A stretch of DNA of 64,000 nt. Origin: CAZAPG01 sp964486935 (lineage in GTDB: Bacteria > Chloroflexota > Anaerolineae > 4572-78 > J111). The notes under the pieces were generated by a model, which saw nothing but the letters and a program-made list of their open reading frames with translations, did no database searches and was not told where the DNA came from. The DNA is taken from NCBI GenBank assembly GCA_964486935.1, contig CAZAPG010000006.1, positions 124,001-188,000 on the forward strand. The letters run 5' to 3'. The position numbers and the translations under genes are program-made. Positions 59,306-64,000 of this stretch are shown piece after piece (position 1 is the stretch's first letter; every line of letters starts with the position of its first letter).

Positions 59306-60562
59306 ATGTATTATCCAGGTTTAAGTAAAGTACAAACTGCTATAAGTTCAGCCGTTACCGAGTTGCGGCCAGGCAGCTACCGCTACCCCAGCGAGCGCTG
59401 GATGCTGGTCATCACTGTGTTCATTGTTGTCATTGCCTTTCTTTCTTCCACGGCTTTTTCACTCCAGGGCTTCGTATTTTTTATTGTGATTGGGGTAGCT
59501 GTCAACTATTTTTTTATCCACTCATACATCGAGGGCTTCAAACGCGATGCTGTACTGGTTAGCGATAGCCAATTCCCCCAAATTAAGGCGCTCATTGATG
59601 AATGCCGCCATCATGTTGACGTATCGCCAGACACGCAGGTGTTTGTCACCTACAGCCCCATTATGAATGCCTTTGCCGTAGGCTTGGGCCGCCCCTATTC
59701 GGTGGTGCTTTTTTCGGCGTTGATTGACCACCTGGATGACGACGAGTTGAAATACGTTATCAGCCATGAACTGGGCCACATAAAATTTGGACACACCATC
59801 TGGCTGACCCTGATTGGACAACTTGGCAGCCAAACCTATGGCATCCCACTTCTGGCCCCGCTCTTTCGCTTCTGCTTTCTCTTTTGGAGCCGCGCCGCCG
59901 AACTTACCGCCGACCGGGCCGGGCTGGTCGGCTGCGGCAAATTAGAAAAGGCAATTTCGGCCCAGCTAAAAGTTGGGGCCGGCCCCTGGCTGGCCCAATG
60001 GGTCAACATCGAGGCCCTGGCCCGCCAGGCCAATGGAAATTTCTTTGCCGCCTTTCGAGAAACCTGGGGGACGCATCCCCTGTTGACTACCCGCCTGCAG
60101 CGGCTCATCAACTTTGCCACCTCCGAAACATTTAATTGGCACCGGCCCGATATCCGGCGCGAGAGCCACACCAAAAACACAACCGCCCCAACCCCCAAAC
60201 GCGCCATCCGCAAAATTGCGCCCAAATCCACGCCCACCACTCTGCCGCCCGTCTCCAGCAACGGAGCATCCCCTCCCACTCAAATTGATAAAACCGGCTC
60301 ATCCATCCAGCCGCCCGCTGCCCCCGCCGCGCCCGATAATAAATCCGCCAACTGGTCGCAAGAAATTGGATTTCACCGGCTGCACGTCTCGGCTATCAGA
60401 GCCAACACCGAGCAGGCCGAAATGTGGCTCAAGCTGGGTGAACTGCTGCAAAGCTACGGCCAAAGTTCCGAGGCCGTCGCCTGTCTGGAGCGGGCGCGCG
60501 GGCTAATCCAAGGGTCAACATTATCGGGAACCGGTGACAATTTTGGCTACGCGTCGCTATAA
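59306..60562 (+). CDS. M48-family membrane metallopeptidase with C-terminal extension
   Basis: 418 residues. Two or three N-terminal membrane helices (about 32-70), then the M48 catalytic site VISHELGHIKFGH (HEXXH) and the third ligand region AAELTADRAGLVGCG. After about residue 275 a Pro/Thr-rich linker leads to a short TPR-like segment (AEMWLKLGELLQSYGQSSEAVACLERARG). HtpX/Ste24-like quality control is likely; the extension may bind a partner. GGAG precedes the ATG. Confidence 0.87.
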   Translation: MYYPGLSKVQTAISSAVTELRPGSYRYPSERWMLVITVFIVVIAFLSSTAFSLQGFVFFIVIGVAVNYFFIHSYIEGFKRDAVLVSDSQFPQIKALIDECRHHVDVSPDTQVFVTYSPIMNAFAVGLGRPYSVVLFSALIDHLDDDELKYVISHELGHIKFGHTIWLTLIGQLGSQTYGIPLLAPLFRFCFLFWSRAAELTADRAGLVGCGKLEKAISAQLKVGAGPWLAQWVNIEALARQANGNFFAAFRETWGTHPLLTTRLQRLINFATSETFNWHRPDIRRESHTKNTTAPTPKRAIRKIAPKSTPTTLPPVSSNGASPPTQIDKTGSSIQPPAAPAAPDNKSANWSQEIGFHRLHVSAIRANTEQAEMWLKLGELLQSYGQSSEAVACLERARGLIQGSTLSGTGDNFGYASL

Positions 60563-60717
60563 TGATATTGCCGATACCCTAACCCAGCACCACATTGCGT
60601 TAGAGCCGCCTCGCCTTGAACCTAAAGACCCCTGGCGCTGGGCGCACCACGGCTAAAGTTTGTCCCATTTAACAGAAGGCGTTATGATGATGAAAAAGTG
60701 GATTTGCGGGGGACAAC

Positions 60718-62127
60718 ATGGTTTCAAAACGCGCCTGGAAAACTTATCCAAACAGCTACCGCGCCAGAGAGATGGCCGCCCTGGCCGGCTGGATTAAAGC
60801 CGGCGAAAGCGGCTCGATTATTGGACTGCCCGGCGCCGGCAAATCAAACTTGCTGGGCTACCTGACCCACCGGCCCGACGCGCTCAAGCAATATTTGCCC
60901 GACAACTTTCACCCCGTAGCCCTGATTCAGGTTGACCTGAACAACCTGCCCGGCAATGATTTGGCCACTTTCTTTCGAGTCATTCTGCGCTCACTGTACG
61001 AGGCGCGGGCGCAACTCATGGCGGTCGATAAATCGCTGGCCGGGCTGGTAGAGGGTTTTTACCGCAAGGTTGAAGATAAAACCGACCCCTTTTTGGCCCA
61101 AAGCGCACTCCGAGAGGCGGTGTTGCTGTTTCGGGAAAAGCAGGTTCGGCTGGTGCTGGTACTGGATCCGTTTGACCAGTTTTGCCAGCAGGCCGACACC
61201 CAAATTCTGGATAATCTGCGCGGCCTGCGCGACAGTTTCAAAGCCACGCTCTCTTACCTGATGGGCTTGCGCCACGAGGTGACTTACCTGCGCGACCCGG
61301 TTGAACTGGGCGAGCTTTACGAAATTGTAGACATTCACCAATGCTGGCTGGGCGCAATGGAACCGGAGGATGCCCGCTGGGTTATCAGCCAGGTAGAAAG
61401 CGCCGCCGGCAAAACTTTTGACGATGCCCACGCCGCCAAATTGATTGAGCTAACCGGCGGCTACCCGGCCATGCTGCGGGCCGCCAGTTTGTGGCTGGCT
61501 AACGTGTCGCCCGTGCCGCCGGTTAGCCATTGGCAAAAAATATTGATGGCCGAGCGCAGTATCACAAACCGGCTGGAGGATTTGCGCCACGGCCTCACCG
61601 GCGAAGAGGAATCGCTCCTCTCGGTGTTGCAGCAGGCCTGGCTGCTAGAGTCGGCCAAAAATCGCCGCGAGAGTCTGCGCCAGATTGCCCGCAAATACCA
61701 GCCGGTGCTGCATCGCCTGGAGCAAAAACGGCTGTGCCGCCCAACCAACCAGGGCTGGCAGCTTTTTTCTTCGCTGTTTGCAGAATTTGTAGCCGGCATG
61801 ACCGGCATCAGCGCCGGCAAAATTCAACACCACCCGGCCACCGGTCGCTTTACGCTGGGCGATAAAGAAATCGCCGGCCTCTCAGAAAGAGACCGGCGAC
61901 TGTTGAAGCATTTTCTCGACCACCCGCAGGCGGCCCACTCGATTGATGATTTAATTGAAGCCGCCTGGTCAGAAGATGACAGCGAGGGCGTTAGCAACGA
62001 GGCTGTTCAGCAGGCCATCAGGCACTTACGCAAGCAAATTGAGCCAAACCCCGCCCGGCCCAGCTATCTAATTACCGAACGCGGTGCGGGCTATCGCTTT
62101 TTTGCCGAGGGCGCGCCACGCGGTTAG
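60718..62127 (+). CDS. AAA/STAND-like ATPase fused to a winged-helix DNA-binding domain
   Basis: 469 residues. P-loop GLPGAGKSNLL near residue 36, Walker B-like VLVLDPFDQF, then a helical region with LTGGYPAMLRAAS, and a C-terminal Trans_reg_C winged helix (about 375-465: LSERDRRLLKHFLDHPQAAHSIDDLIEAAW, VQQAIRHLRKQIEPNPARPSYLITERGAGYRF). It combines an NTPase switch with an OmpR-type output and no receiver domain. GGGGGA precedes the ATG. It is convergent with the response regulator gene, with no gap. Confidence 0.85.
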   Translation: MVSKRAWKTYPNSYRAREMAALAGWIKAGESGSIIGLPGAGKSNLLGYLTHRPDALKQYLPDNFHPVALIQVDLNNLPGNDLATFFRVILRSLYEARAQLMAVDKSLAGLVEGFYRKVEDKTDPFLAQSALREAVLLFREKQVRLVLVLDPFDQFCQQADTQILDNLRGLRDSFKATLSYLMGLRHEVTYLRDPVELGELYEIVDIHQCWLGAMEPEDARWVISQVESAAGKTFDDAHAAKLIELTGGYPAMLRAASLWLANVSPVPPVSHWQKILMAERSITNRLEDLRHGLTGEEESLLSVLQQAWLLESAKNRRESLRQIARKYQPVLHRLEQKRLCRPTNQGWQLFSSLFAEFVAGMTGISAGKIQHHPATGRFTLGDKEIAGLSERDRRLLKHFLDHPQAAHSIDDLIEAAWSEDDSEGVSNEAVQQAIRHLRKQIEPNPARPSYLITERGAGYRFFAEGAPRG

Positions 62128-62835
62128 CTAATTGGCCAGTTGCGATATCGACTCTGGTCGGCGAAGCCGGTAGCCAATCCCCCACTCGGCCAGCACGTAG
62201 CGCGGCTTGCGGGGATGGTCCTCTAGTTTTTGGCGCAGGTAGTGAATATACAGTTTCAACGACCCCAGGCTGGTTTCTTTATCTGTGCCCCACACTTCTC
62301 TAATTAAATCCTCGTGCGATACAACGCGGCCTACCTGCTGCAACAAAATTGAAAGCAGCCGAAATTCGGTGTGGGTCAACTTGACAGGTTTACCGCGCAA
62401 CTCTACTCGGCGGCTTTCCAGGTCAATCAACAGTTCGCCATCGTTGTATGTTATGGATTTGGCGCGCGCTTGCTGGGCATGGCGGCGCATCAGCATGCGG
62501 ATTTTAGCCAGCAAAATGGGAACATCAAGCGGCTTGGGCAGGTAATCATCGGCCCCCATTTTCAACGATCTGACCACGCTTCGCTCATCATTATCGGGGC
62601 CAATTACCAGCACCGATTGAACACCCAACTCTCGCAGCCGGTGGCTGGTTTCAAAGCCATCCATTTTGGGCATCACCAAATCCAGAATTACCAGATCGGG
62701 CGGGTGCTTTTTAGCCAAATCGACCCCCCCCCAGCCGTTATCAGCGGTGTGAACTTCGTACCCTGCGGCCGACAATGGTTTTGCCAGCGAGTTCAGTAAT
62801 TTTGTATCGTCGTCGATTACTAAAATCCTTGCCAT
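62128..62835 (-). CDS. OmpR/PhoB-family response regulator
   Basis: 235 residues. Receiver with acidic pocket IDDD, phospho-acceptor Asp52 (VILDLVMPKMDG) and Lys in YLPKPLD; winged helix (about 130-228) with LTHTEFRLLSILLQQVGRVVSHEDLIREVWG and VLAEWGIGYRLRRP. No histidine kinase is adjacent, so it is an orphan here. Its winged helix is like those of the two receiver-less regulators upstream in this region. Confidence 0.93.
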   Translation of the reverse strand: MARILVIDDDTKLLNSLAKPLSAAGYEVHTADNGWGGVDLAKKHPPDLVILDLVMPKMDGFETSHRLRELGVQSVLVIGPDNDERSVVRSLKMGADDYLPKPLDVPILLAKIRMLMRRHAQQARAKSITYNDGELLIDLESRRVELRGKPVKLTHTEFRLLSILLQQVGRVVSHEDLIREVWGTDKETSLGSLKLYIHYLRQKLEDHPRKPRYVLAEWGIGYRLRRPESISQLAN

Positions 62836-62942
62836 TGACCTTTTCCCTACACAACCAAATAATTACACATACTAGCCAGTTTAGCAACACTTAATGATAA
62901 AGCTCTATGAAAATAGTTAGAAAAAAGTTGGAATTTGTAAAA

Positions 62943-63800
62943 TTAAAACATGCTCAACTGTTCGGCGTCATCAGGGTCTAACGGTTCATCCTTGCCAAAC
63001 AGGGCGGCCTCTTGAATCAATTCAGGTAGTTTGCCAAAATCTTCAGTAATCAGGGGCCGCCAGCGGGGTTGGTGCAGGGCGGCTGCCGGGTGAAACATGG
63101 GTACAACCAGCCGATTTCCCACTCGCTGGGGTTGCCCGTGAATTTTACTGATTGACGCCCCCGGAAAGTAGCGATACATGGAGTAGCGGCCCAGCGTTAC
63201 AATTACTTTGGGGTTGACCAGCTCAATTTGCCGCTCCAGATAAGCCTGACACGCCTCCAGTTCCTCGGGCTGCGGGTCGCGGTTGTTGGGGGGGCGGCAT
63301 TTGACCACATTGGCAATAAACACATCTTCTCGTTTATAGCCAATATTGTTGAGCAGTTCCTCTAAAAATTTGCCCGATGCGCCCACAAAGGGCCGGGCTT
63401 GCCGGTCTTCATGAAAGCCGGGGCCTTCGCCAATGAGCATGATATCGGCGTTGGCCGGTCCCTCGCCGGGTACGGCGCGCGCGCGGTTTTCATGCAGGGG
63501 GCAACGGGTGCAATTGTGAACAGCGCGGGCAAGCTGATGCAGATTCATTTCAGCAATTGGGGGCAGGTTGTCGGCGTTAACCAGCGCCACCGGATAATCC
63601 CGAATCCAGCGGTCGCTGCCTTTGGCCTTGCGAAACCATTCGCCCGCCGGGCTGAGCATCCAGGTATCACCGTATTGTTCATCTTTTAATTTCATTTGGC
63701 GGATGGTCTCATCCCGCGTTTCTTTTGAAATTTCGCCGTTGTCATGTCGCGCTTTTACCTGCTCAACCTGTTCTTGAAACTGCTCAAATTTGTTGGTCAT
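62943..63800 (-). CDS. Family 4 uracil-DNA glycosylase with extra N-terminal domain
   Basis: 285 residues. From about residue 85 the type 4/5 UDG fold is clear: CTRCPLHENRARAVPGEGP (two Fe-S Cys), LIGEGPGFHEDRQARPFVGASG, NVVKCRPPNNRDP (third Cys), ACQAYLERQI (fourth Cys) and MFHPAAAL. Excises uracil from DNA. The N-terminal 80 residues (EQVKARHDNGEISKETRDE, then YGDTWMLSPAGEWFRKAKGSDRW) form a short-helix plus WW-like segment seen in other Chloroflexota proteins, unusual for a UDG. Confidence 0.9.
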   Translation of the reverse strand: MTNKFEQFQEQVEQVKARHDNGEISKETRDETIRQMKLKDEQYGDTWMLSPAGEWFRKAKGSDRWIRDYPVALVNADNLPPIAEMNLHQLARAVHNCTRCPLHENRARAVPGEGPANADIMLIGEGPGFHEDRQARPFVGASGKFLEELLNNIGYKREDVFIANVVKCRPPNNRDPQPEELEACQAYLERQIELVNPKVIVTLGRYSMYRYFPGASISKIHGQPQRVGNRLVVPMFHPAAALHQPRWRPLITEDFGKLPELIQEAALFGKDEPLDPDDAEQLSMF

Positions 63801-63834
63801 AAGGCTCCCTGTTTTTTAAATTTCCGGCAAAAAT

Positions 63835-64000
63835 TTAGTTCATTTGATCTAATTTGTCTATCTCAATTTTAGCCAGCCGGGCCAGCAACCGCTTTTTGCG
63901 GTAGGTCAGCATGGCCTGGTAAGCGGGCGAGTTGAGCCGGGGGGTGGTAAAAATAAGGGCATCTTCGCCATTGTTGTAGTAGCGGGCGCGGCGGCCCACC
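63835..64000 (-). CDS. C-terminal fragment of an unidentified protein
   Basis: The last 54 codons and stop (TAA, 63837-63835) of a gene that begins beyond the window. Translation ends LTYRKKRLLARLAKIEIDKLDQMN and is basic and helical; the visible VGRRARYYNNGEDALIFTT does not identify a family. It precedes the UDG gene on the same strand by about 35 bp, so the two may be co-transcribed. Confidence 0.6.
   Translation of the reverse strand, partial: VGRRARYYNNGEDALIFTTPRLNSPAYQAMLTYRKKRLLARLAKIEIDKLDQMN

Noticed and set aside
60534..60653. 39-codon GTG frame after the M48 peptidase
   Set aside because: It overlaps the peptidase end in another frame and has no ribosome site. It might be a frameshifted tail of that protein, but nothing in the sequence proves it.
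1..64000. CRISPR arrays, tRNA or rRNA genes, prophage
   Set aside because: No regularly spaced repeats, no cloverleaf-like sequences or rRNA stretches, and no phage structural or integrase genes were seen.

Overview
The window reads as a chromosomal stretch of an uncultured Chloroflexota bacterium, most likely class Anaerolineae. This rests on gene content: MttB-family and sarcosine-oxidase genes, DUF11, SH3 and fasciclin surface proteins with Pro/Thr-rich linkers, SLBB-HhH ComEA, YveK/CpsD/CpsB exopolysaccharide genes, AAA-winged-helix fusions, and intergenic low-complexity repeats of a kind I associate with that class. Two secreted proteins end in a sortase-like tail, which fits a single-membrane envelope. 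The taxonomy is inference; there is no rRNA or tRNA gene in the window.

Layout. 1-11.4 kb, minus strand: threonine dehydratase start, EamA exporter, phosphodiesterase, oligopeptidase F, a heterodimeric ABC exporter, sarcosine-oxidase-like flavoenzyme, a non-pyrrolysine MttB-family methyltransferase and a DUF1992 protein. 11.5-21.7 kb: mixed housekeeping and surface genes (PAP2, EEP, Prs, PHP, SH3, MenH-like, DUF11 protein with LPETG, ComEA, PRT, epimerase, YgjP). 21.8-27.2 kb, minus: exopolysaccharide operon (GT4, two Wzz-like, BY-kinase, CpsB, RmlA). 27.4-32.8 kb, plus: Rpe, SIMPL, fluoride channel with a DUF190-CBS partner, FemAB, GNAT. 32.8-34.3 kb: a GAF-PAS histidine kinase.

34.8-54.7 kb is the most interesting part: a light and oxidative-stress island built around a CarH-type AdoCbl photoreceptor repressor (47250-48572). 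Divergent from carH is an acyl-ACP desaturase. Apparently co-transcribed with carH are an ABC/FtsX exporter, a CrtD-like desaturase, an HDIRGG-type kinase and a DICT sensory protein. A second divergent pair is crtI on one side and hydrolase, P450 and lycopene cyclase on the other. A third unit holds a two-domain fasciclin protein, a peroxiredoxin-like gene with an in-frame TGA at the redox-cysteine position (candidate selenoprotein), an SDR, a small secreted protein, a photolyase, FolE and others. All three promoter regions carry 11-bp direct repeats ending in GACAAA or a close variant, overlapping -35 boxes in the two divergent regions; I propose these as CarH operators. No phytoene synthase (crtB) or crtE is visible, so the pathway must be completed elsewhere.

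54.8-64 kb: UvrC, a BtpA-family protein, then a regulatory region in which two paralogous, apparently undescribed small RNA genes (about 120 nt, minus strand, each with its own promoter and terminator) flank a receiver-less winged-helix regulator. This is followed by an M48 peptidase, an AAA-winged-helix fusion, an OmpR-type response regulator, a family-4 uracil-DNA glycosylase and a partial gene. Two small insertion-like elements flanked by 9-bp direct repeats (3992-4128 and 27246-27319) share one end and may be non-autonomous mobile elements.
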